Below, piece by piece: positions 12,799 to 30,792 of a stretch of 64,000 nt of DNA (the stretch's first letter is position 1; each line of letters opens with the position of its first letter). The notes beneath the pieces were generated by a model. The model was not told the origin of the DNA. It was given only the letters and a program-made list of their open reading frames with translations, and did no database searches. The position numbers and the translations under genes are program-made. Source of the stretch: Litoditis marina (taxonomy: Eukaryota; Nematoda; Chromadorea; Rhabditida; Rhabditidae); contig OZ038438.1 in assembly GCA_964036275.1 (NCBI GenBank), positions 7,942,978 through 8,006,977 of the forward strand, in the 5' to 3' direction.

Positions 12799-13272
12799 AC
12801 ACTAGCAACTTTGCGATATTTTCGCTCATGACGGCCAGTTGCAGTCTTTCCGACGTTTTTCTGAAGAACGTCTTCCTGATTTACAACCTATCGTAACAAA
12901 TTGCTAATGATATTTCTCTGAGAGTTTCCATAATATTTTATTAAGGAAAAATAGTATCTGTATACTAAAATATACTAGGTCACTGCGAAATTCATGGATT
13001 TTCATCAAACATCGTGCGGTTCGCTTCCGCTTCTCAATGACTGATTGATCGGCATTGCGGCTTGACTTGTGGAGAGTATGGTTCGGTTTTCCAACTTCAT
13101 GTTTGGCCATGGTTCGGTTTTCCAACTTCACTTTTCTTTCAACTTACTGCAGGGTTGGCCATCATCTCATATTTCCCCATTTGAATAGTTTGAATACAAC
13201 TGTTCAATACAATAAATGTTGTTCATTTCTATTCCTGCTCAAATAAATGGTAAAGGTGTTTGTTACAGCATT

Positions 13273-18975
<5,703 letters not shown>

Positions 18976-19066
18976 CTGTGATCTCGAGTTGTTTTATTGT
19001 TGTTTGTTTTCTCTGTGATGTAATGTATTTATAAAGTTTATTGTATCACTATATTCTACATTCAAT

Positions 19067-20128
19067 CTAGCAATTAAGATGTTCGATGAGAAGATCGTCT
19101 CCCTTCGTCACTTCAGAGTTGAAAAATCGGTTTCCACAATATCCGCAAGCGTGAACACCTGGCTTGTCCTGAAACAAGTGAATGAATGTATAAACTATAT
19201 GTTTTAATCACAATGTCTGGAATATATCAGGGAAGAAGAGGAAAACTGTGGCATTCCACTGATGATATCAAATACTGCTTACCAAATTTATAAAAACACG
19301 GGGATGACCGAGAGCAGGATGACCTCCATCACAAGACACCACATGTTCATGACCACAGTCTTCAGCGGGTCTAGTTGCTACCAGATTCATGGCTACGTTC
19401 GGGTTGACCTGAAGTAACCTTTTGTGAGAGGTTGAACTAGGGGTTGTGCAGTGTGAAATATGGTAGCCTGAAAAATTTGTCACGCCAGCATGAAATTGAA
19501 TTTTCTGGAATTAGCTAGAGCTTGAGAAGAATACCGATAAGACAAACTAACCTGCTTCGGGGCAGTATCAAAACGCTGGAGGCGATAGTCAGCCTGATCC
19601 CATGCCTTAAATATGTTGGTCACAAAGAAAATAGTCACTATTGTTCCCATTTTCAATGCTATTTAGCGCTGTGAGAATACGTCTGCCGAGCCCACCGGAT
19701 GCGTTGTCCGTTAACTTACAACGACGTAGCTTTTATATGGAATTCAGTGTTTGAAATTACCACGAATGAATTATAGTGCAGTTGTTACTTACACATCTTC
19801 GAAAAGTAACCCGGTTTTCTATTGAAATACGTGAAACTTTCTGATTTTGAACCGAAAATGGGCATTACTTCTCGATATTGGCAAAGAAGGAAAGAAGGAG
19901 TTCGTTTTTCAATTTTTCTGAGAGCACTACAGTACATCTGAAAAGTTTTTCACCACATGCATTCAAAATAGAACTGATTGCGACAATTCTACTCACCTGT
20001 CCTGTGTGCGTTACTTTATCGAAGGAGGCGTTTGAAGGAGTCACGGCTGCAGGAGGAGGCGGCTTCGCAACATGTGAAGACGCACGAACACCTGCCAGGG
20101 GCACCCTGACGCACAGAAGGCGATTCAT
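19067..20128 (-). CDS. nduf-6: NADH dehydrogenase (complex I) subunit NDUFS6
   Basis: Zinc-binding accessory subunit of the peripheral arm of mitochondrial complex I. Four exons in minus order: 19997-20128, 19552-19605, 19283-19408, 19067-19168, 137 aa. The N-terminus MNRLLCVRVPLAGVRASS is arginine-rich without acids, as a mitochondrial targeting sequence. Family blocks: KVTHTGQ, WDQADYRLQRF, CDGGHPALGHPRVFINL and the zinc site HACGYCGNRF. The C-terminus is about 15 residues longer than in mammals (ends LIEHLNC). Converges on PRP4 with only 91 bp between the two stop codons, so the 3' UTRs probably overlap. Confidence 0.96.
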
Positions 20129-22824
20129 ACCGAAAAAAAAACAAGTGTAAACACATTTAACGTCCCTGTTGATGGACAACATAGATAGTTAATGAGAAAC
20201 CGATTCTTGTCCAATCACCGTGAAACTGGCCCCGTGAAACTCTGTGCTAACTATTTCTATTAGTTGGACAACAGCGAAGGAAAACCGGACATTAAAAAAA
20301 GGAAAAATGAAGGAAAAGGATAAACTATGAGCGCTCTACGTTTAGCGAGGTGTGATTTGCAAATTAGAACGAAAAATGGGAATTTAGAACGAAACCAACC
20401 GAACATATTCACGAACAATTCACACATACATACTTATGGGCGATATAAGGATAATTTCAAAAGCGAACGCGCTAACTCATTAGTACTTGTACGGCATACA
20501 TTTAACAACCCATAAAATGTATAGCTAAACCAGTTCCTAAACAGAATTATATCAATAGGAATACGCCTGGTCGTCGAGACACGGAAAACACACAAACGTG
20601 ATGTTATGAATAACAAAGGTTATAAAATAAATAAAAATTAAACACTGATCTGAATAGAACAATCGTTAATACGTAATATTGCGTTGCGTCGAGGTGGTGC
20701 TTTTTGTACGCATGACGTGCGCATGAAAATATAATACCACGGTAGCTCAAAATTCTTCTGTGCGTAATACATATTTTCTCTGCCCATAGCATTTTCGACA
20801 CCTATTTTCGAATTGTGATAGTGTCATATCAACCAGACATTCACTGCTAGCTAACAGTACTTTAATGGTTAAATGAAGAAGAAATTACTAGTTTGGGATC
20901 TAGTAGACCGTGATAACGAAAACCGGACTGTAACTTTCAACGTCATACTGTAAGGTTCCATCAGTGAGGAGTGTACATTCGTACATTTGTACTTCGGTGA
21001 GAAAATAACGCAGTTATCTGGTAGCAATTGGAGAAACGCGACTGATTGGTTCGTCTGTGTAGCTAAACTAGTAGAACCGGTGGAGCAATGTACACTCGTA
21101 AACGAAAAAGTGCCTACAGCTCTATTTTGGAATTATTTAGTTGGGTGACCTTTTTTTGTTCACAAGAGTACATTGCACGATTCGAACAATCTATAATAAC
21201 ACTTTTATTCCATTTTTTATCCAATTTACGGACTCGGTAGCACGAACAGATCCTTCACACACGAAAGAAAAGTTGACAGTTTTGTACTCAACCTTCAGTA
21301 AATTTAATGTGCAAATATTCAAAACATTTATATGTTGACAGAATTACTGAAAAGCTGGGTAGAGCACTACAAAATATCAGTTGCAACCAATTATAAGCTC
21401 GAATAATTTTCTCTTTGAGAACGAACACAAAAATTAAATTCCGAAGAAACCCGTGGATTTGATTTCCCTGCCCCACTTTGATTTTCAATGAGTCAATGAT
21501 TTTCATATGAATGACTTTTTGGTTGTGACCTGATTGAAAAATACAATCTTCACTCGATACAATAAACGGTGAACTAGTGAACTTCCTCCCGAACTGACTC
21601 TTCCCGAACCAAAATCAAACCGATTGTTTCCGAACCAGTTGGTTCGTTTCCAAATCGAACCAAATTTCGGCTGACAAAGGTGGAACCAAACCAATTCGAC
21701 TAAACAATGCTAAAGTTGGTCGACTACGTAACGTTTATTAGGGTTTGGTGCGGTCCCTGTCGGTTTGAGTGCGCAAGTGGTTCGGTTCCTTACCGAACCA
21801 AAAAAGAGTTGCGCTGTGAAAAAACTACAGGTTGACCACCACAAGAATGCCCGCCTTTGTTGTTTTTAAATTATCAGAGAAAAACAGATGTATGATTAAT
21901 GCATTACATCGTCTACGAGAAAAAAAAACACTTCAAATTTCACATAATTTTTACTTTTTACTGAACAGCACGTGTTTTTTCTTGGAGTGATCCGAGGCGT
22001 ACGTGAATGTCAGATTCTATTTCTGGCCTCCTGCCAGTTTGATGGTCCATTCCAAGTTACGAGCAGTCGATCTGGTATCTGAATCATTCTGACCGTCAGA
22101 TAGTACGAGCTTCTCCGGATTGTTCTTCTGATGAACGAGCTCCTCCTTTTCAACGGAAAGTTCGCTCGAGAAAAGGCACGAAAAGTAAAATAACTGCATG
22201 TCCTAATGTCGACGAATAATAAACATTTGACTGTTGCTAGATTGATAAATGTCAGTGAAAAGAAGCAAGACACAGCTACCCAGCTAGTTTTCCACGTAGT
22301 TCATGAGTTGATGGTCGACCAAAATGTAGTGAACAGGACAGTGGGTTCACTCAATCAACACCCAGACTGAGACACGTTTTCCAACATGTTTCCAACGTAT
22401 CCAAACGCGGTTACATGTTGAATGTAGAAGAGTAAGAAGACTGCTCAAGGCAATTTGACCGTTGTGTAGTGTGCGAATAACTGATAAAAAGGTTACATGT
22501 TGTAGAACCCACTAGAATAAAAAAAATTGGGTAGCTTCAATCACTGAAAAAGAACTGAATTCAATCATAAGGCTTGAATAAACTTCATTTCATCTAAGAA
22601 CGAAACCGAAAAGTGAATTTTGAAGAATTTCGTTGATTTTATCGCATCGCCCTACTTCGACAAAAATATCTCTGGGGTAATATTTATAACAGCACGTATT
22701 TCGCAGTAAGTTGTACAAAAACCATGTTCTGGGTTGAAGGAGATTGGGAAATGGGTTGAATTAGATAAAGTACAATAATACTAGTCAAACACAACCACCT
22801 CACATCAGAATTCCAGAATGTGTC
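20129..22824. other. Intergenic region, no gene recognised
   Basis: About 2.7 kb between NDUFS6 and the semaphorin. Around 21530-21800 there are many degenerate GGTTCGG/CCGAACC-type words in both orientations (GAACCAAA, GGTTCGTT), as in an old inverted-repeat element. The remainder is AT-rich without coding signal on either strand. Confidence 0.5.
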
Positions 22825-25800
22825 ATGAGCTCACACTTGCTTGTGCTTGTGTTTCTTTACATCGTATCTCACGGTACTACTCCATTTACTCCTAGTACGT
22901 GTGTTATTTCATGGAGTTAGTACATTCGATCATAACGTGTTGAAAACATGTTCAAATTTGGCAAACGTACTACTCTCAACACAGTACAATTTTATTCAAT
23001 AACTCTAGGGTCCCTTTTCAATGACCAATTTCGAATTCAACAGTTAGCTTGTTTTGAAGTTTTGTATTTGATCAATACATGTTGTTATCTATATGCTCAT
23101 CTCCCCCTTATCTCGAACGCAATTGGTACGGCTGGCCTTTAATACTTCAGTCATTTTAGGTGGAAATCCAAAACTGCACACCTATTTTGATCATGATCCT
23201 TTAATCTGTTGTTATTTAACCGTTGTTCCATTCTATTACCTGAAATCGAGCTAATATTTTGTCCTACAATGCATTCAAATTAGCTAAATGAAATTCTGAT
23301 TGTTTTGTTTTCTGTGGAATAGAAACCACATTCACGTTTCATTAATCGCCAACCTTTAAGTTTTCCGAGATAGCAACCATATTCTGCAGTGAGGACACTT
23401 TAGAAATGAGAATATGTATAAACAGTGTACTTGTATCAATATGAGTACATGATGAAAAACTGATGAACTCACAGATGCCCTACCAATGTCGTCCATTTTC
23501 TGTTTGATATTATGGCTTTGGTTCATGCAACCGATCCATTCCGAGGAAATATTGGGCAACGGTACTCTAGTTGAACACAGGAACGGTAAGTAAATCTTCT
23601 CGAACCAGTAGCAAACAAATGAATAAACATGGGCTGATTTTGTATTGCCCTCTAGATGAAATCGAAAATATTTAGGGATATAGGACCTGATCATGTCTTA
23701 TTCATACTTCTTATTTGCATTTTTGACAGCAAATTTCGACGACACGGTCGACGACACAAACACAGCAAAACGGGACAACACGTATATGTGTTTGTAGTCT
23801 GATCTTCCGTAAATAGCCGCGTGTATCGAGATCAAACTACAACCAAGAGTTGGCCACCAGTGGTTCCGAGAGCGGGTCCAATAACTGCTCTGTACCTTTT
23901 ATTCAGATGAGAACATTCTATTCGTTGATGATAACAACAAACTGGTTCTACTCCATGACTATGGCCAATTTGTTCTGTTAGGAGGTCGGTGAGTATACAA
24001 CTCTTCTTCCTTTTGTTCTGTCAACTGTTTGCGTATCGAGAAAGTATCAAGCATAGACGTTGCGAATATAATTGTTTCGCTTGGAATATCAGGAATCAAA
24101 CAAATATGTTTGTGTCTCGTTCGGATTTAGCGCTCTAATTACATTCGGTTTGAGCTTCATTGTGGTCATATACTGTCCACATTCCACTGTGAAAACGCTG
24201 GCAGCTTAAAATACCAGAGAAGATGCAGGCTTAAAGTAGATTTAGCCTGCATCTCCTTATGCATTTCAAACCGTACAGGCGACATCTGGCTGACCCCGGT
24301 ATTTCAAGTTGCAACGGTTTTTCAGAGCAGTAAGATGTGTTGTGAGATCGTAAATCCAACTTGGTCAAAATTCAAGTATGAATTCAAATTAAAACGGCTG
24401 TTTTTTTTTCAGAAATGCAGCATACAACATATCGGTCATCGATGGCCGTGTTGAGGAAAAGTACGAATGGTTGACTTCGAATGAGAGCCGACAAGACTGC
24501 GAAATGATATTGGAGGTGAGACACTCCAGCACCATTATCGAACACAATGAGCACGGAGACGTTACCTCCCCCACTGTACAATTACCGTAATCTTTTAACC
24601 AACGCTAGAACCAGGCGGCGTAGCAAAGCGTAACCCGGCTTTGAGAAAGTTGCGTCGCCACAAGCACACGGTTTTTTCGCTGTTCTCACGTCCCACCAGA
24701 AGAAGTCTCATGAAATAGAGCAAGAAACAAGACACGCAGTATGCGAGCAAAGTGGAGAGATACTCCAGCATACCAAGTTCACAATTAATTTGCCACGGTG
24801 CCTGAATTGACATGAAAAATATCCTGAGGGTATAATACCTACACATTCGAGTGTGAGGTATTCCTGTATTCCAATGAAATACCATGACGATTCCAGAGTG
24901 ACTGTGATAACTTCATTCGCACCTTCTATCCACTCCAAGATACATTTGTTCTATGCGGCACCCATGGACACCATCCCACGTGCGCATCCTTCCATTATCA
25001 TTCCAAAGGTTTGGCTTTGCATCCTTCCATTATCATTCCAAAGGTTTGGCTCTTGTTTTACTTATTTGTCTGTTCCATGACAATTCGCTTCTAAGGGCCA
25101 CAATTTCTTCCCAGTTTTGAAAAAATCAGAACTAGGGAAAAAACTTTCCAAAAACAATCCTTTCATCGATAATATCGACTCAATAATATTTGAAATTCAG
25201 AGGTACTGTCAACATTTTCGGGGATCGGGTTGAGCCCGTTTGAAGGCGACCAACGATCCCCCTTCCACTACAGCCATGGCCAGTTGTATTCTGTGAACGG
25301 TAAGTATACGGTTCGTTCTTTACAAATCAAGTCGGTACGGTTTATGTGTTTGTAGTTTGATCCCACTGCTCACGGTTGAAAATTGTGAACTATTACGTGT
25401 ATCGAGATCTAACCACAGCGAAACTTCGGTCACGGCCTATGAAAGAGTGGCATGAAGTGATTGCTTAGTATGTATAATAAGTATTGCATGGGACTTCGAT
25501 TATGTTTGTGAAAAAAGACTGAAACTGACACTCATTCATTACAATTGAGAAAATATTGTGTGTATCATTTCCTAGGAGACGCAGGCAATTGTGAATTGTA
25601 GGTCCCGAGTTTTCGGCGTCTTCCGACGTGATACTGCTTCGAACGAACGTGCACAACGGCTCAATACTGCGAACGGCCAGGAGACTGTTCGACAGACCTG
25701 CTTTTGCCGGGATACTACCCAACCATAAAGTGAACATTTAATACTCATTACAGCTATATAATCATGAGCGAAAGAAGATTAAATCAGCGCTCTTTGTTAG

Positions 25801-28800
25801 GTTACGTAGACAGCCATTGGAATTACAAGGTGCTATTGACAATCTCCTGTGAACCTAATGAGATCTGCTCATGACCACCTCTCTGTATCACCAAGTTCTG
25901 CCGAGAGTTTTTCATATCTACCGCTATGCTACAAAATTGAACCACAAGTAGTTTGTGAACTGTACATGCGATTCTCATATAAGTTCTTGTTCCAGGGATT
26001 GCTACAGCAGCGCCAGAAGTGAGCTGAGGAAATGAAACGAGCGTCTTCTTGATTTATAGTATTTCTAGGAACTTCTCACTTTCTTCACCGAATCCCCTGC
26101 CGAAATGGATGGATTTGGTCTGCGACAAGTGACGAGAATCGGTAGAATATGTCAAGATGATCCGGGGGCAGAGTGGGTGAAACCTCTACTAATTTGGGGT
26201 TAGATTTTACCAAAGAAAGTCAATATGGTGTACGTTGCTCTATTCCGCTATGTTTTAGTTATCCCCTTGCTTTTTGCTCGGAATTTCATAAATTGGCGCG
26301 TGTCGAGTTGAATCCAAACGATTTTTATACGTTGAAAATGAGTGTTTTTTGTAGACGATACCCAGAAGAGTGGAGTTCTTTCTTGAAGGCGGGCGTAGAA
26401 TGTGGAATAAGAGAGGATGGGCTGGATACTCTGCATTTCAATCAGGTAATACTACTTGAAGTGATAATGGTAGAATTCGGATGCAGACGTAGCTGTCATT
26501 ACCACCGTATCAGCCTCGGTTCAACACACCCTAAATTTGTGATATACAATGTCTCCCTGCGCTGTCAGAATTGACTCTATTTTCCACAGTTAGTCATGAA
26601 ATAAGTATAGGTTTTCATAAGTGTTCGCTGGTTGAATTAGTTTGATAAGAAAGAGTATCCTTTATTTTCGGCTCTCGGTTTTGTTGTCAACTGCTTTTGA
26701 AAAGACTCCGTGGGTCTGCAAATTCAAGCATAATTGCTGCCACTCTGATTCCGTTTCCAGCTAACAGCAGTGTCGCCGACGACAGATACATTCGTGGGTA
26801 CCTTCCGATCCCAATTGTCCGGCCTGGGAAGATCGGCGGTCTGTATACTCACCCGCGACCAGATCTCACAGCGATTCGCCCACTCTCTCAAGTCGGGCAA
26901 AACGGCTTGTAGAAGGGCGACCGACTTGGACGAACAAACGAATATTCGCAGAAACCCGCTCATCAGAGACAGTTAGTAACTTTCCTGGATATAAAGTGTT
27001 CTCTTGGATCTGGAATGCAGGTGTTCGTGGATGTGAAAGCTGGCGTGAGAAAATCCGTCATAACAGAGTACGCTACATACGACCTATACTTCATTTTAAC
27101 AAACTGTGAACGAATGCAGAACCTCAATAAGTTTTTTATCAGTTCCAATTAGAAAGCAAACTTCTTTGAAGGTAGTTTTCTTGTAGTAATAGAGATAGAA
27201 AACACGTAGGACTATGAGAATCAAAAGCAAGGATCAAAGCAAGGATCAATCAACTAACTTCCTGATTCATCGTTGACGTGAGATTTCCCCTGATTTCGAG
27301 TAGAATCCTGAAGACAGTTATGACGGTTGTGTCTGGTTCCCTTTGTTATTTGTGTGTCTTTTTCAGAAATCTTAGCTTCCCCCATCTTCGTGTACTACGG
27401 AGAAGATCATTTCACGTCATTGACGGTACAACAAAACGCAACTGGTGAATATGTGATTACTTATGCACAACCTGTTTACATGCGGTGGTTAATGCGAAAC
27501 CATACTCGAGATGAATCCCGAGTGAATCACAAACGTAAAAATGAAGTAACCGAAATTCTCAGATTCTCAGCCGCTCACCTAGTTGAAAAATTATCGACAT
27601 ACGGTATAACAGATTTCGTTTAGTAAGTTCTCGTACGTTGATTTTCAGTAAAAAAACAATTGCCAACAGAAAACCAAAATTCAGATCTGCTGAAAGGCGT
27701 ATTCGATATCTTGTATATTGGAACCAACAGAGGGCGAGTGTTGAAGGTGGTCGTGGACAAGGCTTCCACCACCTCACGACACGTGGCTACATTCCAGGCA
27801 GTCGAGGTTCGTTCCAGTCTCATCAAGCGGGTAACAGAAACTGTCTGTTGTCGTCAGTATCATCAGCGTTTTACAGTTTCGCCTTTAAGTCATTTTTCTA
27901 AACTTTAAGTCATTTTTCATTTGTTTCTACATCAAAAAATCACCCAGGCACATACGTCCTTTTACCCAATACCACATCCCCATTTTGAATTGTGTACTGT
28001 AGAAGTCTCAGTAGGGTTGCTGTGGACCATACTGTGTATTATGACGTTGGGTTCGACCACCATGAACGTTTGTAGGGAGTGACCGAATAATCGTTGTCGT
28101 TTGATCAGAAAATACACGGTAAAGCCCGAATTTCGCCCAAAATTAACGGGGTCACACTACAAACATAGTGCGATAGTGCGAAATACGCGATATAGGCTTG
28201 ATTTCTTACTATGTAGCATAATACATTTCCAGAATACAACTGAGATTGACGCATTGTGGTTACACGTCGAGTCCAAATCCAACCAGCAGCACTCGACAAA
28301 CCTACTTATTCTGACTCAAGATAAGGTATGTCTCTGTGTTGCTCACGTCATTGTGTTGCGTATATAAAAACGTCAGCTCCAATAAAACATATAAATATGA
28401 AAATGAATGAAAACTGTTTCTCTGCAGTTGGTTTCTGCATCACTGAGATGTATACATAAGCTTATTGAACCAAACATCCTTGTCTAACGTATATAGGTTT
28501 TGCTTATTTCAAAGCAGGTTTTTCGGTCATATACTGTTAATTGCACAGTCACGTGAAACATCTTAAACACAACAGAACTCAGAAACGTGCCATGACGAAT
28601 GCGGAATGAATGAAAATGAGGTGTTTCTGAATAGAAAGTGTTTCTCAGTTGACGAGGGTGCCGAACACTGCATGTCATACGGCCACCTCCTGTACCGAGT
28701 GTCTGGCTGCGGGAGATCCACATTGTGCCTGGATTGTCAATGGAGCAGAATGTGTAGCCGTCGAGCAGAGTTTACGGTATGTTCACCAGAGAAGTTAGCA

Positions 28801-30792
28801 TAAACAGTACCTGCGCTATCCACGGAAGCGATGAGTGCCACTCACGATGATTGGCTAGAAATGAGTAACTCACGATGAGTTGAAACGGACTCGTTTATAA
28901 ACCACTAGTCAAGAAATGAAACTCACACACTTTCGAGTGAAACGGAAAGGAACTTACTTTTGTATTCGAAATATCGTTTCGAAAATCCCGTGTGCAAAAG
29001 TGACTTCTTGATCATTAATGACTGGCTGGGTACGGCCTAGGGTTGTTAATCGAGTTGAAAATTTCGAGTTTTTCGAGTTCCGAGTATTTCGAGTTTTCGA
29101 TATTTCGAGTTTTTCGAGTTTCGAGTATTTCGAATTTTCGAGTTTTTCGAGTTTTTCGAGTTTCGAGTATTTCGAGTTTTTCAAGTTAGTTTCGAGTATT
29201 TCGAGTTTTTCGAGTATTTCGAGTTTTGGAGTTTTTAGAGTTTTTAGAGTTTCGAGTTTTCGAAATTTCGAGTTTTTCGAGTTTTTTTGTTGGAAATTTC
29301 GAGTTTTTCGAGTTCTGAAACTTTCGAGTAATTCGAGGGTCGAGTTTTTTTCGAGTTTTTCGAGTTCGAGTTTTATTTTTAACAACCCTAGTACGGCCAC
29401 AGTACTCGGTCAACGAAACCAAAAGTTATCAAAAGATGTCTGACACCTTATTTGAATTTCAAACTCCAGTCCACGTTGGCAACTTTTACCTTGCCAATGT
29501 CCAGGCCATCCTATCCTAGTGTCAGTTAGTAAAAAACCCAATACATTCCAGACGTCGAAAGTACATGACCCAACTTTTGCACGAATGTCCGCGTCGCGAC
29601 AAGATATCAATTCAGCCAGAAGGTAGGTGGAATGAAGATGCTTCATTATAACCAGTTACTGATAATTATACCGCATACTATAACAACCAGAAAGGAGATG
29701 TATAATGGATTCGGATTCGCTCTTTTAGAAGCAAGCCCATACGGTGCATGCTGCCCAATCCCGCCGTGTTTGTGTTTGATCCCGATTTTCTGGTCGAAAA
29801 TTCGTAAGCTAAGGCATGAATTTGACAAACAACTGAGGTTTCCCATAAGTTGGAATTGGAATTGGAATCGGAATTGATAGAATTGAGATAATCACCCAAA
29901 AGAATTGCAATTCCAATTCTTTTTGTCTGTCGAAAAGAATTGGAATTGCAATTCCAATTCTTTTGTATGTCGAAAATGGTTGGAATTGCAATTCCAATTC
30001 TTTTGTATGTCGAAAAATTTCTGGAATTGCAATTCCAATTCTCTCGTATATCAGAACTACTGGAATTGGAATTGGAATTGACTTGATTTTCGCTCAGAAT
30101 TAATTCAGAATCGATTTACAACTCCATGCTGTTTTTCCTTGTTCATAATCAAATTACCATTGTTCCTTATGTATTTCGTTCAATGGAACCAAAGTGAACA
30201 TTGTTTATCTTCGTTCTTTGAAGAAAACAACTGACATGAAGTTGGAAACACAGTCAATTCCAATGAATTCCAATCAATTCCAATGGAATTGGAATTGAGA
30301 ATCTGAGATTTCGAGGAATTGATCGGAATTGGAATTGAGCAGTTTTTGAAAATCTAAAAGAATTGGAATTGGAATTGAGTGGTTTTCGAGAAACGAAAAA
30401 GAATTGGAATTGGAATTGACTTGATTTTTGGAATTGATTAACAACCCTATCGCCCACCATACTACTTTGATCCAAACAAACCAACAATGTCTGAAATAGT
30501 CTCCGTACGGACCCTATCCTTCATAGAGTAAACGAAGCAGATGTTTCAGTTCCATGCCAGTGCGCGAAGAGTCAAGTTTGTGAAAGGGAACACATGAGTA
30601 CATCTTATCTGACATTATGTAAGTTGTTCAGTTGTCTGACATTTTTTTTTTGAATTCTATAGTCCGGTTCGCACATTTAAATTTCCTGGAAGCGGACTCT
30701 TGTTTTCAAACAATTGCGGTACATACTACGTTATCAATGTTTCGAATTCTGATGTGACCATGCAGATCGAAACATTCCAGAGAGCCGTTTAA
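22825..30792 (+). CDS. mab-20: Secreted semaphorin, class 2 / MAB-20-like
   Basis: Secreted guidance ligand for plexin receptors. Exons: 22825-22894 (signal peptide MSSHLLVLVFLYIVSHG), 23907-23988, 24413-24515, 24897-25008, 25201-25299, 25602-25729, 26069-26172, 26355-26445, 26761-26971, 27367-27444, about 27670-27830, 28233-28325, 28649-28776, 29552-29626, 30527-30622, 30663-30792; about 586 aa. Sema-domain marks: SDCDNFIRTFYPLQDTFVLC, HYSHGQLYSVN, FAGILPNHKELLTFFTE, RIGRICQDDPGAE, FDILYIGTNRGRVLKVV. The PSI domain has CHTATSCTECLAAGDPHCAW. An Ig-like end follows (VNEADVSVPCQC; NNCGTYYVINVSN) with no transmembrane segment, hence class 2. The N-terminal part is short, so a sema exon may be missed. 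Splicing of the last three exons is the least certain: the exon ending at 30622 needs a weak donor (GTTGTT) to keep phase. Confidence 0.85.
23785..23857. repeat. Small inverted-end repeat in semaphorin intron
   Basis: GTTTGTAGTCTGATC at the left faces GATCAAACTACAAC at the right, with CGTGTATCGA between. Related copies: 25350-25422 (GTTTGTAGTTTGATC ... CGTGTATCGAGATCTAACCA), near 1866 and near 31030. Confidence 0.5.
24984..25053 (+). repeat. Tandem duplication across a semaphorin 5' splice site
   Basis: A 35-bp unit beginning GCATCCTTCCATTATCATTC is repeated directly. It spans the end of the exon and the donor, so CCAAAG/GTTTGG occurs at 25008/25009 and again at 25043/25044. Only the first keeps the downstream frame. 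Confidence 0.9.
28539..28596. repeat. 58-bp dispersed repeat, copy 1
   Basis: AATTGCACAGTCACGTGAAA through AACTCAGAAACGTGCCATGAC. A near-identical block is at 51114-51172 (four or so differences). It lies just upstream of the PSI-domain exon. Confidence 0.8.
29030..29398. mobile_element. hAT-type MITE filled with TTCGAG repeats
   Basis: Element 29038-29390 starts TAGGGTTGTTAATCGAG and ends TTTTTAACAACCCTA. It is flanked by an exact 8-bp direct repeat GTACGGCC at 29030-29037 and 29391-29398. An 8-bp duplication and TAGGG ends are typical of hAT elements. Nearly the whole interior is TTCGAG/TTTCGAGTTT tandem repeat. Truncated relatives: the end TTAACAACCCTAT near 30434-30448 and the start TAGGGTTGTTAATCGAG at about 38889. 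Confidence 0.85.
29850..30447. repeat. GGAATT/AATTCC satellite block
   Basis: Dense short units TTGGAATTGGAATT and palindromic TTGGAATTGCAATTCCAA separated by CTTTTGTATGTCGAAAA spacers, in an intron of the semaphorin. The right border carries the hAT-type end TTAACAACCCTAT. Confidence 0.8.

Noticed and set aside
23730..23800. Possible extra semaphorin exon after ATTTTTGACAG
   Set aside because: It runs into a stop within a dispersed repeat and has no phase-compatible good donor; exon 1 joins 23907 in phase directly.
24595..25080. Open frames of 75-96 codons on both strands
   Set aside because: Shadows around the semaphorin exon 24897-25008, in other frames and without conserved content.
28954..29443. 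Open frames of about 145 codons on both strands
   Set aside because: Simple translation of the TTCGAG tandem repeat (FEFFEF / KLEKLE); no start, splice or family evidence.
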